A stretch of 64,000 nt of DNA from Plantago ovata (taxonomy: Eukaryota; Streptophyta; Magnoliopsida; Lamiales; Plantaginaceae), in assembly GCA_028274465.1 (NCBI GenBank), contig CM051455.1, forward strand, positions 67,353,677-67,417,676. The letters run 5' to 3'. Within the stretch, counting starts at the first letter, position 1; every line of letters starts with the position of its first letter. Made by a program: the position numbers and the translations under genes. The notes beneath the pieces were generated by a model. The model was given only the letters and a program-made list of their open reading frames with translations. It did not search any database and was not told where the DNA came from. This document shows, in pieces, positions 1 to 11,651 of the stretch.

Positions 1-528
1 CCTTGACGTAAGGTCCTCCTCGAGCCAAAGAGATGCTCCTCGAGCCCCAGCTGCCTTGTCCTTGTAGTGAGCTTATCTTGAGGGTCGGCCTCACAATGAT
101 GGTCGGACCGTATGTTGGTCGAGCCACACTCAAGTGACATACTTGGGTGTGGTCGCGCCCATTGAGGGTTGGCCCATGATGTCTTGTCGCCCTCTTAGAC
201 CGCTCCAATTCGTACATGCGGACTGGACATATTTTAACACCAACATATGTCCCCCTAGTTTCCAAGTATCTTCGTAGAAGATAGGTGATGAACTATCTTT
301 GTAGAAGATAATGGAGCGTCCACCCTAGAGATGGTTCTCAGTCGCCTTGTCAGCTTGTCCCTTGTGAGCTTTCTTGGAGGGCGACCTCATAATCCTGGTC
401 GAGCCACCCTCCGGTGACGTACTTGAAAGGGTGGTCGAGCCCTTTGAGGGACAGTCTCTTAGAGCTCTATCGCGCTCTTAGGCAGCTCCAGTTCGTAAAT
501 GCGGGTTGGACATATTTCAACACTAACA
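1..528 (-). repeat. Tat-A 3' LTR, partial (cut by window edge)
   Basis: This stretch matches 25771-26299 closely and ends at the same base of the repeat (AACACTAACA). The full LTR is about 1095 bp in the right copy, so roughly half lies outside the window. The LTR contains an internal duplication: the segment around 238-258 repeats the LTR edge plus polypurine tract found at 520-545. Confidence 0.85.
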
Positions 529-545
529 TATGTCCCCCTAGTTTC
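529..545 (-). promoter_or_regulatory. Polypurine tract of Tat-A
   Basis: On the minus strand this reads AACTAGGGGGACATA and abuts the TGTTAGTG start of the 3' LTR. This is the position and composition expected for the plus-strand DNA primer of an LTR element. Confidence 0.7.
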
Positions 546-1131
546 CAAGTATCTTTGCAGAAGATAGTTGTGGAACTATTTAAAAGTCTGGTCGGACACT
601 TTGTAAAAATGTCTCGACTAGTAATCGGTGAAAAAAGAATTCCGTATTCATGCCTTATTAGTTTTCCCTCCTCCCATCTCTCCCTCCCCCCTTTTTATAG
701 TGTCCGAGGAGACGGTGCTCGGACATCAAAAAAGAGGTATGTTTCCTGGGTAGAGATCGGATCCGGGTAAGCCTTGTAAGGTAGAAATACGGTCCTCGAT
801 TTTTTCGGTCTCCTCGCTTTCTTCTTTTAGCTCATCACTCGATCATTAGTTGGCCTGAATCCCTTCTATGGTTATTACGCTCTCAGGCTGGTCGCGCCAT
901 GCAAAATGATCAAGTGGTTCATAGTTTTATCACTATAACTTTCTCCGTTCTACGAATTACCTAGGGGAACAGGTAATCCGCGTGCCACCGACACTATGGG
1001 CCGATTCGGGAGCGTGAGGGGAAAAATCATCTTTTCGAGAGGCAGCTGTGATCTGAACTGTCGAACGTGCACACGTGGTCGTCCCAGATCGAACGAGGGT
1101 GGGCGACGGTTTGAATTCCCGGGATACCCTT

Positions 1132-1330
1132 CTATAAATAGGTCCTTACCGATTCATTTTTAACTTTTCGCCAAACTTTTCTCCAGAGCTATTTAGAGTG
1201 ATCGACCACCCTTAGCTGCGAGTGAGGAGCTTTCCGACCGATAAGTTCAGAGGTTTTCCGGCCAGTCGAAGGATTTTTCACCGTATTCCGTCTAGCTCAG
1301 GCGTTCAATCACTTCAAATCCACGAAACAA
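1132..1330 (+). promoter_or_regulatory. TATA box and untranslated first exon of the Tat-A accessory gene
   Basis: CTATAAATAGG at about 1132-1141 is a good plant TATA box. It lies about 630 bp upstream of the first ATG of the accessory gene, and the first exon would end at the GTAAGT at 1331. Transcription from here would run against the element's own genomic transcript. The promoter call is inferred from sequence alone. Confidence 0.55.
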
Positions 1331-1765
1331 GTAAGTAATACACCTCTTTTGCTCAGATTTCGCCTCTTTTGTTTCGTGTGCTACTTGCCGGTTTTTGGTC
1401 GGAATAAACTCCGGCCGTCGGAAATCCCTTTATCTCTGCTACTTGTATGCTTGTTTTAATCTTCGACGTATGCTCGTTATCTCCCCTTGTTATTTTTCTC
1501 CCCTTTACTTACTGTCATTCCACTTGCCTCCTGTAGAATAAGTACAAGTATGCATGTTCGCTCTTGAGTGATTGGTCGCTCCTTTGTGTTTAAGCGGTTG
1601 GTCGCTCTTTTGTGCTCGCCATTCATTTACTTAGAGTAACTTCTTGAATGGTGTTCTTCTTTTGCGATTTTTCTCCGTTCGGTGGGTCGAACAAATTGAA
1701 TATACATAAACTGACCTCTCGGACTATAACCACCCTTCTCACCTTTTTTCTGGCCTTACCCTTAG
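1331..1765 (+). other. Probable leader intron of the Tat-A accessory gene
   Basis: The stretch starts with a consensus donor (CAA/GTAAGTAATA) and ends in a pyrimidine-rich acceptor (TTACCCTTAG). The ATG follows one base into the next exon. It is T-rich, as plant introns are. A long 5'-leader intron ending right at the start codon is common in plant genes. Predicted from signals only. Confidence 0.5.
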
Positions 1766-1766
1766 G

Positions 1767-2159
1767 ATGTCCGAGAGGAGCGAAGATAGTCAAAATCATC
1801 GCGAAGCTGAGGACTATGGGTCCGACCACGATGCGTCACCTGGGACGTCATTATCAATCGGGTTTCTCGACAATGCTATAGAGCCCTTCTTTGAGGCCGA
1901 GGAGAACTTGAACGCGTCCGACCAGGACCGTGAAGGTGAAGAGCGAGTATCTGATGGTGAGAGCGAGGAGGGTAAAGAGGAGTCTGAGGCTGGAGAAGTG
2001 GCTCGCTTTTCAGAGGAATCCGACGAGGAAGAGGAGGCTGCGGAGTATAGGTTACAACCTCGCAAAAGGCTGAGAAGGAGCGAGGATGACTTCATAGATG
2101 ATCGAAAAGAGGCCGAGGGAGGTCTTCCTGAGACTGGAATCCCTCATGACCTCTTATGA
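1767..2159 (+). pseudogene. Tat-A accessory gene, acidic N-terminal part
   Basis: Open frame of 130 codons beginning directly after the putative leader intron. The product is strongly acidic with runs of Glu, Asp and Ser in the middle, followed by a short basic patch (KRLRR) that could be a nuclear signal. It shows no enzyme motif. The same strand continues at once with the part carrying the recognised domain, so both belong to one gene region. This is the antisense accessory ORF known from several Tat elements, placed between the pol end and the 3' LTR. Its function is unknown. Confidence 0.6.
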
Positions 2160-3364
2160 TGCAAGCTGCTCACGTTGGAGGCAGATATGACCATGCTCGG
2201 GACGTGGTGGATCCTTTAGAGATCAGGGTAGAAAATATGGATGACACCGATCGTCCTATCCTCTCTATTGCAGTGTTAGAGGAGGGCGAACAATCTAAAC
2301 AAGATGGGGACAGTGAGGAAGAAGACTCTGAGGAGGGTACTCTCAGTCCTAACCCTCTACAGGTCGCTATTCCTGAGTCGCGCCGTCGAGTTAACTTCCC
2401 TCCACAAACTGCGAGGAGGACGATAATGTCCTCGGATTATGAGGATGCTCATCGGGATGAAGCTGGTCCGAGCAACAGAAGGTCCCCATCCTTTCCAAGG
2501 AATGATGGGGCTTCATTTTATGATCCGGAGTTCCAAGCCAAGTATGGAGGTCGAGAGGATGAGGAAACCAGTTATCACTCCATAGATCCTCGGACCATTG
2601 ACTTCGAGTTTCCTGGGATCGACATTCAAATGGAGGACGCTCCTATTGTGATCGAAGAGCTGGAGGACGCTCCTAGTAAAGCCGGAAAGAAAAAATCTGG
2701 TCGCTCGAAGAGAAAGGCGACTGAAGCGATCAAGGAGGACGACGAAGTTAAGATCACTAAGGCCACCGAAAAGAAGTTTACTCGTGGTCCTTTAGATGTT
2801 GATCTCCCCAATCCTGAGGGCGAGCATAACGAGTATGGCATGATCCCGACCACTTCCTATACCGTGCTCGAGAAGGAGATCCCGACCATTCGGTCCAATT
2901 ACAGTATTGATGAGGATGTGATCGACATCTTGATACCCAATCGCGACCAGACTTTTTATAATGCTCCCCCTGGCTACATGGCCGTACATCTCTTAGCCTT
3001 GGAGCGAGGATGGATTCTTCAGTTCTGCGATGACTTCAAGAATATCTTCAATCAGCTCGGGATCGCTCCTTGGCAACTAATTCCTAGCTCCTTTGTGACG
3101 CTTATTTGTTTCGACGTCTATTGTCAGAAGAAGGGGATCGAGCTCAACTTCCGGAACTTTAATCAAATGTTCCGTGTGTCGATGAGTGGAGGAAACAAGT
3201 TCTTCTACTATTTCTCTACTCGCCCCGGCTTCTCGTTCATCAAGGACGCTCCTTCCTCCTCGGGATATAGGTGGTGGCATAGATATATATATGTAAAAAA
3301 GAAGAAGCTTCCCGGCATGAGCGATGAGGACGTAGAATGGCGTGTTCCTAAGCTTTTCTATTGA
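2156..3364 (+). pseudogene. Tat-A accessory gene, domain-bearing part (gypsy-type transposon domain)
   Basis: Open frame of 402 codons on the plus strand, opposite to gag. Its first half is acidic and low in complexity, with a Lys-rich stretch (KAGKKKSGRSKRK). Residues of about 270-390 match the pattern of the Pfam family 'putative gypsy type transposon' (PF04195): a PPGYMAVHLLALERGW start, then LGIAPWQLIPSSF, then a FYYFSTRPGFSF block. This family is found in antisense accessory ORFs of Tat elements. Its role is unknown; it is not a transposase by motif. The recognition is by eye, so the family call is good but not proven. Confidence 0.7.
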
Positions 3365-3400
3365 GGATCGATAGGGAAGAAACATCCATTTCCCGAGACT

Positions 3401-4885
3401 TTGGATGACTGCATACTCGCGCTCCAAGCGAAAAATGAGAGCGACCTTGCTCAGCAGTACTTTTACTGGGGGCTCGTTCTTCAGCCGCTCCCCTATCTCG
3501 CGGGGCTCTCCGCTCGGGGCTCTCCACTCCCGTTTATACTGGGTTCCGACCAAGCTTTGAGAAGGATTATCTCTTTGGTAACTTGCAGTTATTTCATAGT
3601 TGTGCTAGAAACTTGCATGCTTTGGTTTTCTTTGTATTCGCTCTGCTTTACTCGCTCTCCTTTACTAACTTGTTCGCTCCTCTTTTTTGCAGAATACTGG
3701 TTCGCTTGGATCATGAACGAAACATTAAAGGCCACGGAAGAAGCTCGCCGCAAGGCGCGACTGGCGGGGAAGAGTACCAAAGTGCTCGGTCAAATTACCC
3801 TCAGCCACCCGAAGAATGTCGCTACTCTTCGGGATAAGATGAACGAAGAGGAGCGAAATGACCCTCCTGCAGATGATGTTGAGGTCGGGGTTGCCATCCT
3901 GATCGATCATGGTAAGGGTGCGAAGAACCCTGAGAAGCAGCCCGCGCCCGCTCGCAGTGCCCATGCACAAAGACCAGCGGCTCAAAATAGGATCCTCGAG
4001 CTCGGTGGATCTGGTCCCTCGGTCGATCCCTCGAGGAAGAAGAGCAAATCAAAAGAGGTCGACCGGGATGCTGAGGTGAAGAGGTTCATTCAGATATCCG
4101 ATCTTGATCGCGCCCATGGTTTGAGTATCTGCTCGCGCGAGGTATGATTCAAGTTTCAAATTTTTACCAAGTCTTTTTGTTTATCTCGCTCCATTCATTT
4201 TCTTCTCCTCGGTTTCTCAACCTTTCTCCTATCATTTTACACAGCTCGAGGACCTTACGATGGCTTATGGCCATATAGCTACTGATCGTTCTGATGTCTC
4301 CAAGGTGATCGAGGATCTGGAGAAGAGCTTGGCGGACGAGCGGTCAAAGAATAAGGCCGCGGAGTTGGAGATGAAGAAGTCGCTCACCCGGGTTGATTAC
4401 TTAGAGAAGGAGCTCAAGAAGGAGAAGGCGCGAACAAGCGGGTACATGGGTGCCTACTCTACCTTGTCGATCGCCATGACTAAGTTCAAGGATCGCCTCT
4501 TGTCTCTTCTCCAGGGTACGAGGATGGAGGGAGCTCGAGCGTTTAAGGAGTCTGATTCCTATAAAATGGCCATGCAGGAGGCGAAGGATAGTCCTCGCGA
4601 GGACGGCTTCTTCGCTGCGGTCGATCAACTCAAGGACATAAAGCTGCTACCGGAGGACTTCGATGCGGATGAAACCGAGGAGTTAAAGCCGGGTTTGAAG
4701 GGGTACTTCACTCCTTATGCTGATGATTCTGTGACGACAGGGATGCACCGGGCTTGCGAGTTCGGGGAGTTGGTGGCCGATCCCACTGTTCCTTATCCGA
4801 GCAAGGTTCCACTCCATCCTTCCTGGATCCCCAGTGTTTTGAGGCTTTGGCTCATACTTCGGTTCGAGAAGTCTCCTCTCCGGAA
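3401..4885 (+). pseudogene. Tat-A accessory gene, C-terminal part (Lys/Arg-rich, then coiled coil)
   Basis: The coding signal continues on the plus strand. Two short introns are suggested: 3578-3692 (GTAACTTGC...TTTTTTGCAG) and 4142-4244 (GTATGATTC...TTTTACACAG), each about 100-115 bp and T-rich. Between them lies a charged stretch rich in Glu, Lys and Arg. The last part (4260 onward) has heptad-like Leu/Glu/Lys spacing (VIEDLEKSLADERSKNKAAE) typical of a coiled coil. The copia-M LTR begins at 4886 and ends the frame. A coiled coil after the PF04195-like domain is usual in these accessory proteins. Confidence 0.6.
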
Positions 4886-6938
4886 TGTAAGAAAATATGG
4901 TCAAAGTTACCCCTAGGGTACGCAGCGGAATTTCAAAAATTTTCTTAACATGCAGGTTAATTGATCATGTATATAGCATATATATTAAACACGTTAATCA
5001 GAAGACTTACAATACTCTAAAAGCAAGCACAGGTATCAAGTCTTCGTAATTATCCGGTGAATCTTCTCCTTCGTCGAAGTCGAAGATATCTGCAATACTT
5101 TGATTATCTGCAAGACAATAAAAGTTAGTTTCCAGCTCCTTGAACCTCAACCTTGGTATCCACGGATGAACAACTTATCGGAAAGAATGCTAGAATATTC
5201 TTTGTGTGGCCAAGAAGATGGGGGGGGGGCGTTTTTCCTCCGGTACGGTGGCGCGCGCGTGGCTTGGGAGAGGTAGGGGAGAGCTTTTATTTTCTCTAAG
5301 AAAATTGGTAGACTAACTGTGTGTCAAAAGCTCTCTAATAGTCTATTATATATAGTAGTCAATCGAAGCCTAAAGAATAATCAATTAGACTTCATAAAGA
5401 AATAAGAATCTAATTCTTATCGCACTAGGAAACCAATTCAAGTCTAGATTCATTCCCAATCAAATTAAAACTCAATCAGGAAAATCTAACTTATCCCTTG
5501 ACTTCTAATAGAGGAAGGAGTCGAACTCCTTCCCCTACTGCTGCTGCGCGCGCGCATCCAAGGGGGTCAGGTGGGTCCCGATTTTGGGACCCACTTATAA
5601 TTCTAAGGCAATTCAAACTCCAAGTAGATTTTGCCCATGTGCATATATTAATTCTAAATTAACACATCCTTTCAAATCAAACCTCTATTATATTTCTAAA
5701 ATATAATCTTTAATTGTATTTACATAAAATACAATTAATCAGCCAATTCAATTAATAATTCCAAATCATTAATTGAGCCACAAATTATTATAATTAATTC
5801 CAAATCAATTATAATTCATCAATCACAATTAATTCTAAATTAATTGCGATTCCATCTTCAAGGATATTCGGATAAGCTGAATCACCACATAGTGTGACCC
5901 ATAGGGCCTCATTGTATTAAGCAAATTCTAGACTAGGCAAAATGGAATTCCTAGACGGTTCCAATTGCAATATTAATACATGAGGACGTTTGAGAGATTT
6001 CTCAAAGCAAACCCTTTCGTTGTGAAGTCTGTTGCGCTCAACGCGGCGATGGTAACGTCCTTTCATCTGACTGACTCGAATGCATCTAGGATCGATGAAG
6101 TGTCTATCCCAATAATACATCCACGGGCGTCTTCAGTGAGTTGCTTGGTGAATCCAATATCTATTATGACTATCATAATAATATTGATACGCTAGCCAGC
6201 GGTTTTACCAATCACAACTATGAACGACTATGAGCAGTGCTCTCCTGTGCTACACATGAGAGATGAATCCTTCACAGAATCACTTATCATCCCCATTTGT
6301 ATGTAGCCATAATCTTGGATCGTGTCTTGGGTCAATTACTTATTCAGAGATGACATCGATGGGTCCACCAAGGATATGGGGCAACAAATGTGATGATAAA
6401 GTCCTGTATGTCCAAAGGACAACTGACATCACTTCGACAACTTTCCGTTTCCCATAGACACTTTGGTGTAGAGTATACATCGATGGGAGTTTCCGGTGGG
6501 TACTTCCATTGTTCGGTAATCACCCATCGAACAACTATGCGGAGTTATGGGAACGTTTATTGATTGTCCAATAATCCGTTCTGTGGCCGTGGGATCGGCT
6601 CACACTTGCTCTAACAAGTATAACCTCCACGCATACTTGTCTCAGTCGGTTCATTTAGACCCCTACATCCGAGATGAACCTCGACTAGGGAGATTTTGGG
6701 ATAGATGATAACTCACATAGCTCCCACTATCTGTGTGATCGGTCATCTATCCGAGGGGACATATTTAATATCAATACATACATGAATAGAGATATGACAT
6801 GATGTATGTCTGGTGTAATATAAATATGAAAGCGATACTCAATAGTCAAACAACAAACATATATTATATTACGTTGACATGTGTAATAGTACATATATGC
6901 CCTTAATAAAGACTGTCTCTAGGACATATACACTATCA
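4886..6938 (-). repeat. copia-M 3' LTR
   Basis: Begins TGTAAGAAAATATGG and ends CACTATCA in plus reading, so it has TG...CA ends. It aligns along its length with the copia-P LTR at 18408-20516 in reverse. It contains GC-rich patches at about 5222-5270 and 5540-5565 (runs of CG repeats) in AT-rich surroundings, and a G-run at 5221-5229. Length is about 2.05 kb. Confidence 0.85.
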
Positions 6939-6949
6939 ATCTCCCACTT
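6939..6949 (-). promoter_or_regulatory. copia-M polypurine tract
   Basis: The minus strand reads AAGTGGGAGAT directly before the TGATAGTG start of the 3' LTR. The same tract is present at 18397-18407 in copia-P. Confidence 0.7.
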
Positions 6950-6952
6950 GGA

Positions 6953-9900
6953 CTAGAGCCAGTCACCTTTATGCTTAATGCCTAGATTAACATAATGTCT
7001 TAAGTGGGTATCCACTGATAAGACCTTGGTGAATGGATCTGCCACGTTGTCCGTGGTCGAGACACGTTCTATACTAACTTCTCCTCTATCAATAATCTCA
7101 CGTATAACGTGATAATTTCTAAGTACATGTTTGTTCTTGTTTGTAGATCTAGGCTCCTTGGCTTGAGCGACGACGCCCTTGTTGTCACAATAAATCATTA
7201 TTGGAATAGGAGCAAGAAGAACCCTCAATTCCTTCAAGAACTCTGAAATCCAAGACAGCTTCTTTCGATGCTTCTGATGCAGCAATGTACTCGGCCTCTG
7301 TGGATGAGTCAGCAATCGTGGCTTGCTTAGAACTCTTCCAACAGACAGCTCCTCTGTTCAATTTGAATACGTATCCTGTGTGTGACTTAAAGTCATCAGG
7401 ATCTGATTCAAATCCAGCGTCGACATAACCAGACATCTTTAATTCTGGTTCTCCACCAAACACGAAGAACATTTCCTTAGTCTGTCGAATGTACTTAACA
7501 ATGTTCTTTACAGCAGTCCAGTGAGGTACTCCTGGATTCTGTTGGTGTCGACAAGTGACACTAAGCGCATATGCCACATCTGGCCTTGTGCAATTCATTG
7601 CATACATTATAGACCCTGCTGCCGAAGCATAGGGCACACGACTCATTGCCTTTTTTTTGTTCATCAGTTTTAGGACTATCCTTAACTGATAGCATGATCC
7701 CATGCCTAGCTGGGAGAATGCCTCTCTTTGAGTCGTCCATCTTATAACGCTTCAGTATTTTGTCGATGTAGGTGGACTGTGTCAATCCTAACATCCTCTT
7801 GGATCTATCTCTGTAGATCTTTATCCCTAGGATGTAGTTCGCTTCACCCAAGTCCTTCATTGAGAAGGTACTTGATAACCAAACTTTAGTCTCTTCTAGC
7901 ATAGAGACATTGTTTCCCATGATCAAAATGTCATCAACATAAATGATCATGAAAACGACTCCCTTGTCGTTGTGCCTAGTGTAGACACGGGGATCTTCTA
8001 CGCTTCTGACGAAGTCAAACAATTTGACAGCTTCATCAAAGCGGATATTCCAGCTCCTAGACGCTTGCTTTAGCCCATAGATGGATCTCTGTAATTTGCA
8101 TACAGCGGTTGGCCTGGTTTTACTAATAAAACCTTCCGGTTGTACCATATAGACCTCTTCCTCAAGGTTGCCATTGAGGAAGGCAGTCTTTACATCCATC
8201 TGCCAGATCTCATAATCATAGAAGGCAGCTATCGCAAGTAGAATTCGAATAGACTTCAACTTGCTACCGGTGAAAAGGTTTCATCGTAATCGATGCCATA
8301 CCTTTGTGTGTAGCCTTTCGCCACAAGTCTAGCCTTGTGCGTTTGTACCTTGCCTTCGGCATCTGTCTTTCGTTTAAAGACCCATTTGCACCCAATAGGT
8401 CTAACCCCTTGGGGCAAGTCTACCAAGCTCCAAACTTGGTTCAGGTACATGGAGTCCATTTCCAATTCCATGGCCTCTTGCCATTTGTCTGAGTCAATAT
8501 CATTTATTGCCTCTTTGTAGGTCTCGGGGTCTTCCCGATCTGATAAGCCAACATCAAGTTCACTAATGTCTTCTATCATAAGGCTTTGCTTCTGAGGTCC
8601 TTTTGGGATCCTCTTCGACCTACGAAGCTCGACTGGTGCTTTTGTCGGCGTTTCTGGTGCTTTTCTTTTCTGGCTTCGTGTAACACGAACATTATCAGTG
8701 GGCACTTGTTGATNNNNNNNNNNNNNNNNNNNNNNNNNNNNNNNNNNNNNNNNNNNNNNNNNNNNNNNNNNNNNNNNNNNNNNNNNNNNNNNNNNNNNNN
8801 NNNNNNNNNNNNNATATTCCGACACCAACAGCACTGATGCAGCCGGTCGCATGTTGCGACCCCGTTCCCTTGCGGGAGGCTGCTCTTGTGCAACTTGTTG
8901 CAGAGGTTGATTGACAACGGGTTCTATTGGTGTGGTTTCAACTGTTGATCTAATCACAGGACTCCCACTGACTATGACATGCCTAGCAAGTGTCATATCA
9001 TTACCCTTATCTGCTTCGAAAGCTCCCACTGAACTTGAGTCCCAATCAGAAGATTTAGAGAACTCATGTTCGCGCGTGTCAAAGTCTTGAATTTCTTCAA
9101 GTTCTATCATATCATCTAACCTCTCTTCTTCGAGGTATTCTGCTTCTAAAAACTTGATGTTTCTAGATACTATCACCTTGTGATCTTCAGCATGATAGAA
9201 TTCATAGCCTCTCGTTTGACGAGGATAGCCTATGAAATATACTTTGACACCCTTGGCATCTAACTTATCAGTGAGTAACAATTTGACTATCGCAGGACCG
9301 CCCCAAGGTCTAAGATAGGCCAATGAGGGCTTGTTTCCTTTCCATAACTCATAAGGAGTTTTCTCCATTGATTTAGATAGTACACGGTTCAGAATGTAGA
9401 TTGCAGTTTGCAGCGCATATCCCCATAGATATTTTGGAAGAGTCGAGAATCCAATCATTGATCTCACCATGTCTAAAAGGGTTCGATTCCTTCTCTCAGA
9501 CAAACCATTTAATTGTGGTGTTCCAGGAGGGGTCCATTGCGATTGAATTCCATTCTCCTTCAAGTAGTCGATAAATTCTTCACTAAGGTATTCACCTCCT
9601 CGATCTGATCGAAGAGTGACTATCCTTAGGTTCAATTCATTCTTGACCTCATTCCTGAACTCCTTGAATTTCCCAAAGGTCTCAGATTTATTCTTCATAA
9701 GATAAATATATTCATACCTTGAGAAATCGTCAGTAAAGGTAACGAAGTAAGGATAACCTCCACGTGCTTGGACTTTAAAGGGTCCACGTACATCGGTATG
9801 TATGAGCTCTAAGCAGCGAGTGGCACGAACACCTTGTCCAACAAAAGGTTTGTTCATCATCTTACCCTTAACACATGATTCGCATTTACCATATGATTCA

Positions 9901-11319
9901 AAATCAAATGGTTCTAAGTAGACCAACTTCCTTAGTATTTGAATCCGCGTTTCATTGATATGGTCTAGCCGACAACGCCATAGATAAGACGGATTATTCT
10001 TCCTACTTGAAGACGGTTGTTTGTTATGTATTTGAAATAAAGGTAGACTACTTTGCAAAATATATAAACCATTCACTAAGCGAGCTTTTCCATAATACTG
10101 GTCATTTAACAAAAAATAACAAGTATTATTAGCAAAACGAAAGGAAAAACCCAAATTGTCCAACAATGGAATGGAAATAATATTTCTGACAATGGATGGA
10201 ACAAAATAAACGTTATCAAGTTCTAAACATTGTCCTGAAGGTAAATCTATCTTGCAGCGTCCAACGCGTTTGGCTTCAACTGGATTGCCGTTCCCAACAT
10301 GCAAGTCGATTTCACCTTGCTTGACTAGACTGTGATCAATTAGCCCCTGCACATTATTACAAATGTGTGAGCCACAGGTTGTATCTAATACCCAATCATT
10401 GGAGTCAAAAGTAGTCATGTTCATTTCAATAACAAACATACCTGAGCTAGAAGCCGACGGCTTCTTAGCTTGATCTGCCCTTAGCTTAGGGCAATCTTTC
10501 TTCCAATACCTTTTCTGTTTACAGAAAAGACATTCATCTGTGCGTACCGTTCCGCTCCTCTTGAACTTCCTTTTCTGAATCAGACGCTTAGGCTTATCAC
10601 TCGAAGTGTTAGCCTTGGCTTCCGACTTTCCCTTACCCTTAGCACCTTTGTTTCTCGGGTTTGGGTTAGACGTTTGCCTAACATACATGATCGATTTCTC
10701 CTTCTTAGGAAGGGTTTGATCATATGTCTTCAGAAGATTATGGAGCTCGGACAGTGTAACGTCCTTCGCATTCATCATGTCGTTAATGATGAACTGCGAA
10801 TACGAACTCGACAATGATTGAAGGACAAAGATCACCATGATCTTATTCTCCAGCTTGATACCGGGATCGACAAGCTTATCAAAGAGACCAATCATTTTGA
10901 GAACATGTTTAGACATGTTCCCTCCTTCATTGAGCTTGCATTTGTGTATCTCTTTGATCAAATCAAATTCAACACTTCTTGCTGTCGTCTTAAAGAGCGA
11001 CTCAAGATGCTTCAGCATCTCATACGGAAACATGCTTTCATGTTGTCTCTGCAGCTCATTGCTCATAGCCGCCAGCATAATACACTGCGCGGATCTAGCA
11101 TCCTCATGATGCTTATCAGACTTTGCCTTGTTGGCTTGATTCCAAGCAGCAACTTGATCGGCAGTCTGATTTCGGGACACACGGGAATGACCTCGTCCAA
11201 GACGTACTCAATCTTTTCGTACCTCAGCACCAAATGAATATTCCTGATCCAATCTAGGAAGTTTGGTCCGGTCAAAATTTGCTTCTCTAAGACAGCACGG
11301 AGCGAGATACTCGCCATTT
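6953..11319 (-). pseudogene. copia-M gag-pol region (gag, protease, integrase, RT, RNase H)
   Basis: Domains follow the copia order on the minus strand. Gag starts MASISLRAVLEKQILTGPNF at 11319. A CCHC knuckle ([14 protein letters not shown]) lies near 10535-10495. The protease block ([14 protein letters not shown]) is near 10405. The GAG-pre-integrase block and integrase core ([26 protein letters not shown]) lie at about 10000-9450. Reverse transcriptase carries MDVKTAFLNGNLEEEVYMVQ and YVDDILIMG at about 8200-7910. The RNase H block (TGYVFKLNRGAVCWKSSKQA) and its C-terminal part run to 6953. Integrase before RT is diagnostic of Ty1/copia. The region is broken in a handful of places and includes an assembly gap. 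Its products would have formed particles and made cDNA. Confidence 0.85.
8714..8813. other. Assembly gap of 100 N
   Basis: Exactly 100 undetermined bases, the usual placeholder for a gap of unknown size. It lies in the linker between integrase and RT of copia-M. The copia-P homologue is shorter at this point, so the gap may hide extra or repetitive sequence. Confidence 0.98.
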
Positions 11320-11651
11320 TGGTTTTCCTAAGGAGAAATAGTATAGACCGAAAATAATAAATCAACTATTGAAATAATATTTCTAAATACACAGTCAACA
11401 TAACTAAATAACAAGGTCCTTTAGCTGTTTAGCTTCCACTATTTTCACATATGATTGCCCCCAAAACAAACATACGGGTAATGTCCAACAAGTTACCGTA
11501 GTGGCCAAGATCCAAATCCATACTATGCTATACTCCAACGGGGGCTGGTCGCATAACATAATATGACCGGTAGGACTATCCAATTGCGTCACTTAACTCT
11601 TGGGTGTTAAATCTAATTTAACCCGATGCTCTACAATATGCAGTAAGTTAT
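11320..11651 (-). other. copia-M leader, part next to gag
   Basis: Non-coding leader sequence that matches 13860-14202 of copia-P in reverse. Its distal end was cut by the copia-P insertion and it resumes at 20517. It ends with the target duplication GTTAT at 11647-11651. Confidence 0.75.

Noticed and set aside
1814-2095. Minus-strand Ser-rich frame opposite the accessory gene
   Set aside because: Shadow of the acidic Glu/Asp codons on the plus strand; no independent signal.
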